Part shown: positions 8,329 through 14,696 of the stretch, piece by piece | How positions within the stretch are numbered: position 1 is the first letter of the stretch | Layout: each line of letters begins with the position of its first letter | DNA from: Caldilineaceae bacterium | GTDB taxonomy: Bacteria > Chloroflexota > Anaerolineae > Caldilineales > Caldilineaceae | Reading direction: 5' to 3' | Assembly (NCBI GenBank): GCA_026645575.1 | Contig: JAPKMW010000162.1 | Span: 1-16,529, forward strand | DNA: 16,529 nt | The notes under the pieces: model-generated | Told to the model about the DNA's origin: nothing | Seen by the model: the letters and a program-made list of their open reading frames with translations, nothing else | Database searches by the model: none | Program-made: the position numbers and the translations under genes

Positions 8329-9357
8329 ATGGCCCGCTATATTATTCGCCGCAGTTTACAATCCGTGGTCTTGCTCTGGATCTCCACCTTGATCGGCTTT
8401 ACGGTCTATCAACTGGCGCCGGGCGGACCACTGCAATTCCTAGATGACGATCCACGCCGGTCGCAGGCCGACATTGATCGGCTGACCCGCACCTATGGCC
8501 TGGATCGGACAGTGCCCGTGCAATATATTTCCTGGGCTTTGGGGGAAGACTGGCTGCCCGCGAGTGATTACTGGCGAAGCGGACGCTGCTTAACGGAGGC
8601 CGACCGCTGTAGCCGGGGCATTATTCGCCTGGACTTTGGGCGTTCCTTCTCATTCAAGGGGCGCTCCGTCCTCGATGTGATCGCCGAGCGCATTCCAGCA
8701 ACCTTTTTGCTTGCCTTTTCCAGCCTGATCATTAGTATCGTTATCGGTGTGCCACTAGGGATCATCTCAGCCTTCTATCGCAGCCGGTGGCCCGATAATG
8801 TGATTCGTATCGGCACTGTCATCATCAGCACCGTACCGGAGTGGTGGATTGGCCTGCTGCTCTTGATTGTGCTGGGCGGCTATTTTGGCCTCGTGCCGCT
8901 GGGCGGGATGGAAGATATTGGCGACGGCTCGCTCCTGGACCGTCTCCACCATCTGATCCTGCCGGCAACAGTCAGCGCCATTAGTGGTTGGATTGGCTTT
9001 TCACGCATTTTGCGCTTTGAAATGCTTGATGTGCTGGGGCAGGACTATGTGCGCACCGCACGCGCCAAGGGGTTACCTAACAAAACGGTGCTGCTGCGCC
9101 ATGTGTTGCGCAATGCGCTGATGCCCTTTGTCACGGGGTTGAGCGGCATCTTCTTGTTGATCCTGTCGGGGTCAGTGCTCTTTGAAATTGTCTTTTCGTG
9201 GCCCGGTATGGGCCGTTTGACCATTAATGCCATCAACGCCCGTGATTACCCGGTGATGATGGCGCTCTTTGTTATCAGCTCCTTTCTAGGGATTATTGGC
9301 GTGCTGTTGGTCGATATTCTTTACAGCGTTGTTGATCCACGCGTTCGGTACGAGTAA
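8329..9357 (+). CDS. dppB: Peptide-type ABC transporter permease, DppB/OppB family (system 2)
   Basis: This is the first pore subunit of the second importer and a paralogue of the protein at 4211. It begins MARYIIRRSLQSVVLLWIS, with the first helix at about residues 11-29. The enlarged extracytoplasmic loop (about 70-105) carries Cys 87 and Cys 94 (RCLTEADRC), as the first DppB carries a Cys pair at the equivalent place. The EAA coupling loop starts at D239 (DYVRTARAKGLPNKTVLL) and runs to LRNALMPF. The end SVVDPRVRYE is canonical. Length 342 aa. No Shine-Dalgarno sequence is visible. The start is preceded by ACACCT, as in the first dppB. No ATPase genes accompany this pair, so it probably uses the DppD/DppF-like proteins at 159-2281 or others elsewhere (inference). 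Confidence 0.94.
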   Translation: MARYIIRRSLQSVVLLWISTLIGFTVYQLAPGGPLQFLDDDPRRSQADIDRLTRTYGLDRTVPVQYISWALGEDWLPASDYWRSGRCLTEADRCSRGIIRLDFGRSFSFKGRSVLDVIAERIPATFLLAFSSLIISIVIGVPLGIISAFYRSRWPDNVIRIGTVIISTVPEWWIGLLLLIVLGGYFGLVPLGGMEDIGDGSLLDRLHHLILPATVSAISGWIGFSRILRFEMLDVLGQDYVRTARAKGLPNKTVLLRHVLRNALMPFVTGLSGIFLLILSGSVLFEIVFSWPGMGRLTINAINARDYPVMMALFVISSFLGIIGVLLVDILYSVVDPRVRYE

Positions 9358-9373
9358 GATAGTGGCATAAGTT

Positions 9374-10438
9374 ATGGCACAAAGTATTGCGCGTCCTGCG
9401 TCATCCCGCCAGGGCTTGATGCGTGAAGTCAAAGAGCAAAGCTATTGGGGCATGGTGGGGTCAGCGCTCTATCACGATAAGCTGACCCTCTTTGCGATTG
9501 GGTTGCTGCTCTTTATCATCGGCATTTCCCTGGCCGCGCCGTGGATTGGGGCCAATGTCCTCGGCTTTGACCCGACCGATACAAATTTGCGGATGCGCAG
9601 CAAGCCGCCAACCTGGGCGCAGGAAGCATGGCCGCTTTTTCAAGCGTTTACACGCACCTGCCAAGGGGAAGGGAGCTGCCACTGGTCGCTTTGGGGCGAC
9701 ATGATGAGTAGCTCAATGCAGGGCATTGGTCAATGTTTCCAAGCGGAATTGGGGAAATGTCACTGGCTGGGCACCGACGAGGCCGGGCGCGATGTCTTGA
9801 CGCGCGGCATCTATGGCGGGCGCATCTCCCTGCGCATTGGCCTCTATGTGGCCGGCGTTTCGTTAACGCTGGGGGTGGTGATGGGGTTGATTAGCGGCTA
9901 CTATGCCGCCACCTTTATTGATGATATTATCAACGCCATTATCATGACCTTGAGTAGCATTCCCCTGCTCTTTCTGTTGATCATCCTCTCGCGTATCTTT
10001 TCGCCGGGACCGGAGGGATTGGCCTTGCTCATCGGCCTCTTTGGCTGGATGGGCTTGTCGCGCCTGATTCGCGGCCAGATCTTTTCGGTGCGTGAGCGCG
10101 ACTTTATCTATGCCAGCCGCGCCGTCGGCAGTTCCAGTTGGCGCATTATGTTCCAACACATCCTCCCCAACATTGCGTCGATTGTGATTGTTTCGGCCAT
10201 CTTCAATATTGCCGGCGCCATTATTGCCGAAGCGGGCCTGAGTTATCTGGGGGTTGGCATCGGTCCACCCCTCCCCAGTTGGGGCAATATGATGGAAGGT
10301 TCGCTGGGCAATTTTACCAATGCGCCGTGGCTGGTGTTGGCGCCGGGCATCTTCATCTTTTTCACTACCCTCTCAATCTATCTGATCGGCGACGGGCTGC
10401 GCGACGCACTTGACCCGATGCTCAAGAATAAGCGTTAA
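9374..10438 (+). CDS. dppC: Peptide-type ABC transporter permease, DppC/OppC family (system 2)
   Basis: This is the second pore subunit of the second importer, 16 bases after dppB. It has an N-terminal cytoplasmic segment (EQSYWGMVGSALYHDKLTLF), a first helix at about residues 38-58, then an unusually long extracytoplasmic loop of about 70 residues. After the loop comes the conserved HWLGTDEAGRDVLTRGIYGG block. The loop holds four cysteines (96, 102, 121, 129) in two similar pieces, each ending Cys-His-Trp (C-x5-CHW and C-x7-CHW). The EAA loop starts at D243 (DFIYASRAVGSSSWRIM) and runs to HILPNIASIVIV. The C-terminus GDGLRDALDPMLKNKR is canonical. At 354 aa it is clearly longer than typical DppC. 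The region before the ATG has only a weak purine stretch, so translation may be coupled to dppB. A 17-bp hairpin follows. Confidence 0.94.
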   Translation: MAQSIARPASSRQGLMREVKEQSYWGMVGSALYHDKLTLFAIGLLLFIIGISLAAPWIGANVLGFDPTDTNLRMRSKPPTWAQEAWPLFQAFTRTCQGEGSCHWSLWGDMMSSSMQGIGQCFQAELGKCHWLGTDEAGRDVLTRGIYGGRISLRIGLYVAGVSLTLGVVMGLISGYYAATFIDDIINAIIMTLSSIPLLFLLIILSRIFSPGPEGLALLIGLFGWMGLSRLIRGQIFSVRERDFIYASRAVGSSSWRIMFQHILPNIASIVIVSAIFNIAGAIIAEAGLSYLGVGIGPPLPSWGNMMEGSLGNFTNAPWLVLAPGIFIFFTTLSIYLIGDGLRDALDPMLKNKR

Positions 10439-10442
10439 GGGG

Positions 10443-10499
10443 GTAGGGCGTGCGTTGCAATCATGCAACTATTGGTGGTCCGTGCAACGCACGCCCTAC
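10443..10499. repeat. 17-bp perfect hairpin after permease C of system 2
   Basis: GTAGGGCGTGCGTTGCA (10443-10459) is perfectly repeated in inverse at 10483-10499, with a 23-base loop. Two G-T pairs can extend the stem outward. The loop contains TGCAAC (10464-10469), which can instead pair with GTTGCA (10454-10459) in the left arm, so two competing folds exist. The stem is GC-rich and 5 bases past the stop, a position suited to transcript 3'-end protection. No T-run follows, so an intrinsic terminator is not supported. It may also be a dispersed palindromic repeat. Confidence 0.8.
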
Positions 10500-10616
10500 T
10501 TACGCGCTGTCGGACAATTTGTCATCTTGGCGATTTCATTGTAGGCTTATCTTGTCAAGACGCATCTGCGCCTTGATCAATCCAGTCATGATAACCAGAA
10601 TTCCTCTCGCCAAGAG

Positions 10617-12410
10617 ATGATCAATTCAAAGTTTTTCTACGCCGTTCTGGCGTGCTGTGTGGTGTTAGTGCTGTTTGTTGGCCTACGCCGCCTGCTCCAA
10701 CCGATTGGGGATCCGACCTCGGCAACGGCGTCGAGTACGAACCATGCAATGGGGGCGGACAGTGGCGCCACGGCGATTGTGGCATCCCCGTCCACGACGA
10801 CCACAACCGCTACCGACACTTTTGGGCAAGCGGAGACGCCGACATCGGGCGGCGTTTTTGTCCAGATTGTGGCGCGCGATGCCGATACACTCAACCCCCT
10901 GCTCACCACCAATCCAACTAGCCGGGCGGTCTTTCAAAAAATCTATCCCGTCCTCATTGATCAAGATCCGGCTTCCGGCGCCCCAACGGTGGGGCGTGGT
11001 CTGGCCGCACGCTGGGAATTTGCTGATGCGGGACGCACCATTATTTTTACCCTGCGCGACGACATCCAGTGGAGTGATGGGACGCCGGTGCTAGCCCGTG
11101 ATGTCAAGTTTACCTACGACGCCATTCGCGATCCGGCGGTAAAGAGCGTCTATCGCCTGAACTTTGCCAAAATCAGCGCCATTGAGACGGTGGATGACCG
11201 CCAGTTACTGCTGCAACTGACCGAGCCGGATTGCGCCATTTTGCAAGCGTTGAATCAACCCATCCTGCCCAGCCATCTTTATGAAGGCTGGAGTGCCGAG
11301 CCACTGGCCGATCCGAATCTGCGACCACAAGTGAGCGCCGGCCCTTTTCTTTTTATTGACTGGATTCCCGGTCGGCGCATTACGCTGGTGCGCAACACCG
11401 CCTATTGGGAAGGTGCGCCGCGGTTGGATCGCTGGGAATTGCAAGTCATCCCTGATCCCATCGCCCAACTGCAAGCGTTGATCGATGGCACGGCGGATTG
11501 GCTAGAATTGGCGCCAAGCCAGGTCACCCAGGCGCAGGCGCAACCCGGTCTGACACTCTATTCAGCGTTGGCCGACAGTCTGACCTTTGTGGCGCTAAAT
11601 CTGGCGAACAGTGGGCAGCCGCAAGCTGGTCGCAACGCCGATGGGGTGCGCTTGCCGCAGGAGCCTCACCCGCTGCTTGGCGACCGCCGCATGCGTCTGG
11701 CGCTGGCCCAAGCCATTGATTATGAACGCTTGTTACGTGAGACGGGCGGCCCAACGGTAGAGCCGCTGCACTCCTACCTGTTGCCGATTATCCCGTGGGC
11801 CTACAATGCTGACCTGCCGACGCCAGCTTATGATCCGACGCAAGCCCAACGTTTACTTGATGAGTTGGCCTGGCGTGATAGTGACGGTGACGGCGTGCGT
11901 GATCGCGGCGGGATGCCCTTAAGCCTTTCACTCCTGACCAATAGCGATAACGATTTGCGCACCCAACTGGCCCTGTTGCTGGCCCAACAATGGAAAGCCA
12001 TCGGCATCGACATCCGGTTTGAACAACAGCCCTTTGACGCCGTCGCCGACCGCCTCCTGCGCCAACAATATGACATGGTCTTGATCGGCTGGGACAATTT
12101 GGGGCCGGAGCCGGCCAACAGCGATTTCTGGCACAGCCGCTACGACGCCCCCGGCAACGGCGCCAACTTTGTCAGCTACCAAAACCCCCAGGTTGACGAG
12201 TGGCTTGAGGAGGCGCGCACAGAGCCAATCTGTGACACCGCTGTGCGCGGCAAACTCTACCGCCAGGTGCAACAACAGATCGCCGCAGATTTACCCTATA
12301 TCCTCATCAGCGGTCAATTCAAATACTGGGCTTACCCCACCGCCTGGCAAGAACTTGCGCCATACGCCTGGCGCTTCGATTACAATAGTCATCGGTGGTG
12401 GAAACCGTGA
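10617..12410 (+). CDS. Solute-binding protein 3, SBP family 5, membrane-anchored, no lipobox
   Basis: This is an extracytoplasmic receptor of the OppA/DppA type and a close paralogue of binding protein 1. Shared features include FTYDAI, SAGPFLF, YWEGAPRLD, a NLAN-to-QEPHPLLGD insertion, DSDGDGVR (421-428), YDMVLIGWDNLG and the Cys pair 206/539. Unlike receptors 1 and 2 it has no lipobox. A hydrophobic stretch (about 6-23, containing Cys 13 and 14) is followed by RR and a T/S/A-rich linker to about residue 75, so it is probably a membrane-anchored or cleaved-signal protein. No permease or ATPase gene adjoins it. Length 597 aa. The ATG at 10617 is the first in-frame start but has no ribosome-binding site at proper spacing. 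It could feed either transporter here, or act as a sensor or scavenger. It is full-length, with no sign of decay. Confidence 0.9.
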   Translation: MINSKFFYAVLACCVVLVLFVGLRRLLQPIGDPTSATASSTNHAMGADSGATAIVASPSTTTTTATDTFGQAETPTSGGVFVQIVARDADTLNPLLTTNPTSRAVFQKIYPVLIDQDPASGAPTVGRGLAARWEFADAGRTIIFTLRDDIQWSDGTPVLARDVKFTYDAIRDPAVKSVYRLNFAKISAIETVDDRQLLLQLTEPDCAILQALNQPILPSHLYEGWSAEPLADPNLRPQVSAGPFLFIDWIPGRRITLVRNTAYWEGAPRLDRWELQVIPDPIAQLQALIDGTADWLELAPSQVTQAQAQPGLTLYSALADSLTFVALNLANSGQPQAGRNADGVRLPQEPHPLLGDRRMRLALAQAIDYERLLRETGGPTVEPLHSYLLPIIPWAYNADLPTPAYDPTQAQRLLDELAWRDSDGDGVRDRGGMPLSLSLLTNSDNDLRTQLALLLAQQWKAIGIDIRFEQQPFDAVADRLLRQQYDMVLIGWDNLGPEPANSDFWHSRYDAPGNGANFVSYQNPQVDEWLEEARTEPICDTAVRGKLYRQVQQQIAADLPYILISGQFKYWAYPTAWQELAPYAWRFDYNSHRWWKP

Positions 12411-12411
12411 A

Positions 12412-12502
12412 GTTACGAATTACGACACACCCCGTAACTCGTAACTCGTAACTCGTAACTCGTAACTCGTAACTATCCACTATCCACCATCCACCATCCA
12501 CC
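12412..12502. repeat. Compound heptamer tandem array (CGTAACT x6 then ATCCAC(T/C) x4)
   Basis: Directly after the binding protein 3 stop come GTTACGA and ATTACGA, the inverse of the following unit. Then come six exact CGTAACT copies (12433-12474) and, with no gap, ATCCACT plus three ATCCACC (12475-12502). The inverted pair at 12412-12425 can fold on the array with one mismatch. The array ends exactly where a -35-like TTGCAC begins. Perfect identity of six units suggests recent slippage expansion, so the copy number probably varies between strains. No protein is encoded. Confidence 0.93.
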
Positions 12503-12531
12503 TTGCACTTCCCCCTGACAAACGCTATAAT
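12503..12531 (+). promoter_or_regulatory. Sigma-70-type promoter for the small membrane protein
   Basis: TTGCAC (12503-12508) and a perfect TATAAT (12526-12531) are separated by 17 bases. Transcription would be expected to begin about 12538-12539, which is the ATG at 12539. This implies a leaderless or near-leaderless mRNA. The -10 match is perfect but the -35 matches only TTG. The element follows directly on the heptamer array. Confidence 0.7.
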
Positions 12532-12538
12532 GCCTCCT

Positions 12539-12763
12539 ATGCGTCGATCCAGCTTTGATGCTCGCCGTTTTGCGCGCAGTACGGAAGGGCGTTTGATAGT
12601 CGCCTTTTTTGTCTTGCTCTATCTGGTGGGCGGTGGCCTGATCTGGTTCTTCTATGGGCGGGCGGCGGCGCTGCTAGGGGTGGCCTGTATGACTGGCGGC
12701 CTCTTCTTTTTTCTTTTGCTCTATGCCATTATGTTGCTCATCGGTTATCTAGCCGGTGAGTGA
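12539..12763 (+). CDS. Small two-helix membrane protein, unknown function
   Basis: I do not recognise this 74-residue protein. It has a basic, Arg-rich N-terminus (MRRSSFDARRFARSTEGR) and two hydrophobic segments at about 19-38 and 43-71, separated only by YGRA. This predicts a helical hairpin with the positive N-terminus in the cytoplasm. The reading frame is also open upstream to a TTG at 12503 and an ATG at 12530, but these coincide with the -35 and -10 boxes of the promoter. The ATG at 12539, 7 bases after the -10, is therefore preferred as a leaderless start. It is the only gene between the transporter cluster and metG. Independent promoter, correct membrane topology and clean reading frame support a real gene. 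Function cannot be given. Confidence 0.7.
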   Translation: MRRSSFDARRFARSTEGRLIVAFFVLLYLVGGGLIWFFYGRAAALLGVACMTGGLFFFLLLYAIMLLIGYLAGE

Positions 12764-12785
12764 GCCATCGTCAAGAAATACAATT

Positions 12786-12852
12786 GATATTGGATATTAG
12801 ATATTGGGTAGCGAGTGATGTACCTTGAAATTAATATCCATTACCCAATATC
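12786..12852. repeat. Heptamer-based inverted repeat upstream of metG
   Basis: Three direct heptamers GATATTG, GATATTA and GATATTG (12786-12806) are answered downstream by TAATATC, CATTACC and CAATATC (12832-12852), the opposite sense. Two mutually exclusive pairings are possible: TTGATATTGG (12784-12793) with the end of the right arm, or GATATTGGGTA (12800-12810) with TACCCAATATC (12842-12852). It is AT-rich, in contrast with the GC-rich members at 8255 and 10443. A TTGAAA/TATCAA pair at 12825-12854 (spacer 18) inside the right arm could be the metG promoter, with low confidence. Confidence 0.8.
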
Positions 12853-12896
12853 AACTTCTCTCGGTTATTTTAGGACGATGAACAAACTACTGTTAT

Positions 12897-12902
12897 TGAG
12901 GA
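12897..12902 (+). promoter_or_regulatory. Ribosome-binding site that decides the metG start
   Basis: TGAGGA lies directly against an ATG at 12903 (no spacing) and 6 bases before the ATG at 12909. The second is the workable spacing, so MetG most likely begins MSTTSKK rather than MGMSTTSKK. Confidence 0.6.
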
Positions 12903-12908
12903 ATGGGT

Positions 12909-14696
12909 ATGTCAACAACGTCGAAAAAAGTGCTGGTGGGGGTCGCCTGGCCCTATGTCAATGGCGAAAAGCATATCGGACAGATTGCCGGGGCCTATTT
13001 GCCGCCCGATATTTTTGCGCGCTTTCAACGGATGATCGGCAATGAGGTGCTGATGGTCAGCGGCTCGGATACGCATGGCACGCCGATTATGCTCAAGGCG
13101 GATGCCGAAGGATTGACGCCGGCGGCGGTTGTTGATAAATACCACGGAATGTTTGTCGAAGGTTGTCTGGCCATGGGGCTGACTTTTGACCTTTATACCC
13201 ATACCGATACGCAGAACCACTGGGATGTCACCCAGAAACTCTTCCTGCGCCACCTGGAAGCGGGCTATGTCTACAAAGCGGAGCAGCAGCAATGGTTTGA
13301 CCCACAAGCTGGTCGCTTCCTGGCGGACCGGTATGTGGAAGGAACCTGTCCCTTCTGTGGCTACCCCGATGCGCGTGGCGACCAGTGCGATAACTGTGGC
13401 CGCATTTACGACGCCCTCGAATTGAAGAACCCCCGCTCCAAGATCACCGGCAACACTAACCTGGAAGTGCGCACCACCGAACATTTCTTCCTCGACATGG
13501 GCAAGCTCAACCAGCCGCTGCTCGACTGGATTCAGCAAGGCAAAGAACATTGGCGCCCCAACGTGTTGAACTTTACCCGTGGTCAACTGAAGCTGGAAGA
13601 GCTACGCGGCCGCCCCATCACCCGCGACATCGACTGGGGCGTGACCATCCCATTGCCCGGCTACGAGAACAAGCGCATCTACGTCTGGTACGACGCTGTC
13701 ATCGGTTACTTGAGCGCGGCGGTCGAGTGGGCCAAACTGGTGGGGGACGAAGACGCCTGGCGTGAATGGTGGGACGCCAAAGTCAATCCTGAAGCGCTCA
13801 TTTACAATTTTATCGGCAAGGACAACATTCCCTTTCACACCATCATCTGGCCGGGGATGTTGATCGGGTACAATGACGGCAATAGCGAACAACTCAACCT
13901 GCCCTATGATGTGCCGGCCAACGAATATTTGAACCTGCATGGCGGCAAGTTTAGCACCAGCCGTGGCAATGTGATCGGCTTTAACTGGATTTTGCGCCAG
14001 TTCCAGGCCGACGCCGTGCGCTATGTCCTCACCGCCCAGGCGCCAGAGACCGCCGATGTTGAGTTCACCTGGCAGGATTTCATGGAGCGCATCAACAATG
14101 AGCTGGTCGCCAATTGGGGCAATCTGGTCAACCGCATGTTGGGCTTTGCCTACAAGCGCTTTGATGGCGTGATTCCCGTCCCCGGCCCGTTCGATGCCGC
14201 CGACCAGGCGTTGCTGGATGAGATCAAGGCCGGTTTTGTCACCGTCGGCGAGTTGTACAACGGCGTCAAGTTGAAGGCGGCCCTGCAAGAGACGCGCCGC
14301 TTAAGCCAGCGGGTCAACCAATATTTGAATGACAAGGCGCCTTGGAAGCTGATCAACGAAGACCGGGCGGCGGCGGCCACAGCGGTCTATGTCGCGCTGC
14401 AAGCGATTGATTGGCTAAAGCTCATGTGGGGGCCGATTTTACCGCACAGTAGTGAACAACTTCATGCGATGTTCGGTTATACCCAACCGCTCTGGGGCCG
14501 TCAATACACCGAAATTGTTCCCGATGCTCGCGGCCAACACCAGGCATTGCGCTATGACCATAGCAGCGCTAGTGGCCGTTGGGTGGCAGAACCGTTGCCG
14601 GCAGGGCAGGCGCTCCAGGAACCCAAGGCGCTCTTTACCAAACTCGACGAAGCCATTATGACAGAAAAGCTCGGCGGGGGCGCGGCCAATGGGTAG
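12909..14696 (+). CDS. metG: Methionyl-tRNA synthetase
   Basis: This cytoplasmic class I aminoacyl-tRNA synthetase charges tRNA-Met and is essential for translation. The Rossmann-fold signature is [13 protein letters not shown], with HIGH-type residues HIGQ at 22-25. A single zinc knuckle, CPFC at 147-150 and CDNC at 160-163, sits in the connective-peptide domain. The catalytic region continues with [12 protein letters not shown] and [14 protein letters not shown], then the KMSKS equivalent KFSTS at 347-351. The helical anticodon-binding domain follows ([15 protein letters not shown], then [26 protein letters not shown]). No C-terminal EMAP-II-like tRNA-binding domain is present. At 595 aa it fits MetRS without that domain. 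The fourth residue of HIGH is Gln and the second Lys of KMSKS is Thr, both conservative to class variants. Its end overlaps the next gene by 8 bases. Confidence 0.96.
   Translation: MSTTSKKVLVGVAWPYVNGEKHIGQIAGAYLPPDIFARFQRMIGNEVLMVSGSDTHGTPIMLKADAEGLTPAAVVDKYHGMFVEGCLAMGLTFDLYTHTDTQNHWDVTQKLFLRHLEAGYVYKAEQQQWFDPQAGRFLADRYVEGTCPFCGYPDARGDQCDNCGRIYDALELKNPRSKITGNTNLEVRTTEHFFLDMGKLNQPLLDWIQQGKEHWRPNVLNFTRGQLKLEELRGRPITRDIDWGVTIPLPGYENKRIYVWYDAVIGYLSAAVEWAKLVGDEDAWREWWDAKVNPEALIYNFIGKDNIPFHTIIWPGMLIGYNDGNSEQLNLPYDVPANEYLNLHGGKFSTSRGNVIGFNWILRQFQADAVRYVLTAQAPETADVEFTWQDFMERINNELVANWGNLVNRMLGFAYKRFDGVIPVPGPFDAADQALLDEIKAGFVTVGELYNGVKLKAALQETRRLSQRVNQYLNDKAPWKLINEDRAAAATAVYVALQAIDWLKLMWGPILPHSSEQLHAMFGYTQPLWGRQYTEIVPDARGQHQALRYDHSSASGRWVAEPLPAGQALQEPKALFTKLDEAIMTEKLGGGAANG

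Noticed and set aside
10443..10510. Intrinsic terminator after the second dppC
   Set aside because: The stem is strong but is followed by TTACGCGC, not a T-tract.
10552..10595. Promoter and palindromic operators (CTTGTCAAG, TTGATCAA) before binding protein 3
   Set aside because: TTGTCA is a fair -35 but no acceptable -10 follows at 16-18 bases. The short palindromes are within chance expectation.
10617..10660. Lipobox at Cys 13/14 of binding protein 3
   Set aside because: A Lys at position 5 lies within the required uncharged stretch for Cys 13, and for Cys 14 the -1 residue is Cys rather than Gly, Ala or Ser.
12503..12538. TTG at 12503 or ATG at 12530 as start of the small membrane protein
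   Set aside because: They coincide with the -35 and -10 elements and would add residues (HFPLTNAIMPP) with no helix or motif. The leaderless ATG at 12539 fits better.
8245..12870. CRISPR array interpretation of the intergenic repeats
   Set aside because: The units are 7 bp, contiguous and without spacers, and no cas genes are present.
12764..12908. T-box riboswitch upstream of metG
   Set aside because: The region is only 145 bases and is filled by a heptamer inverted repeat. No specifier loop, T-box sequence or terminator/antiterminator pair is seen.
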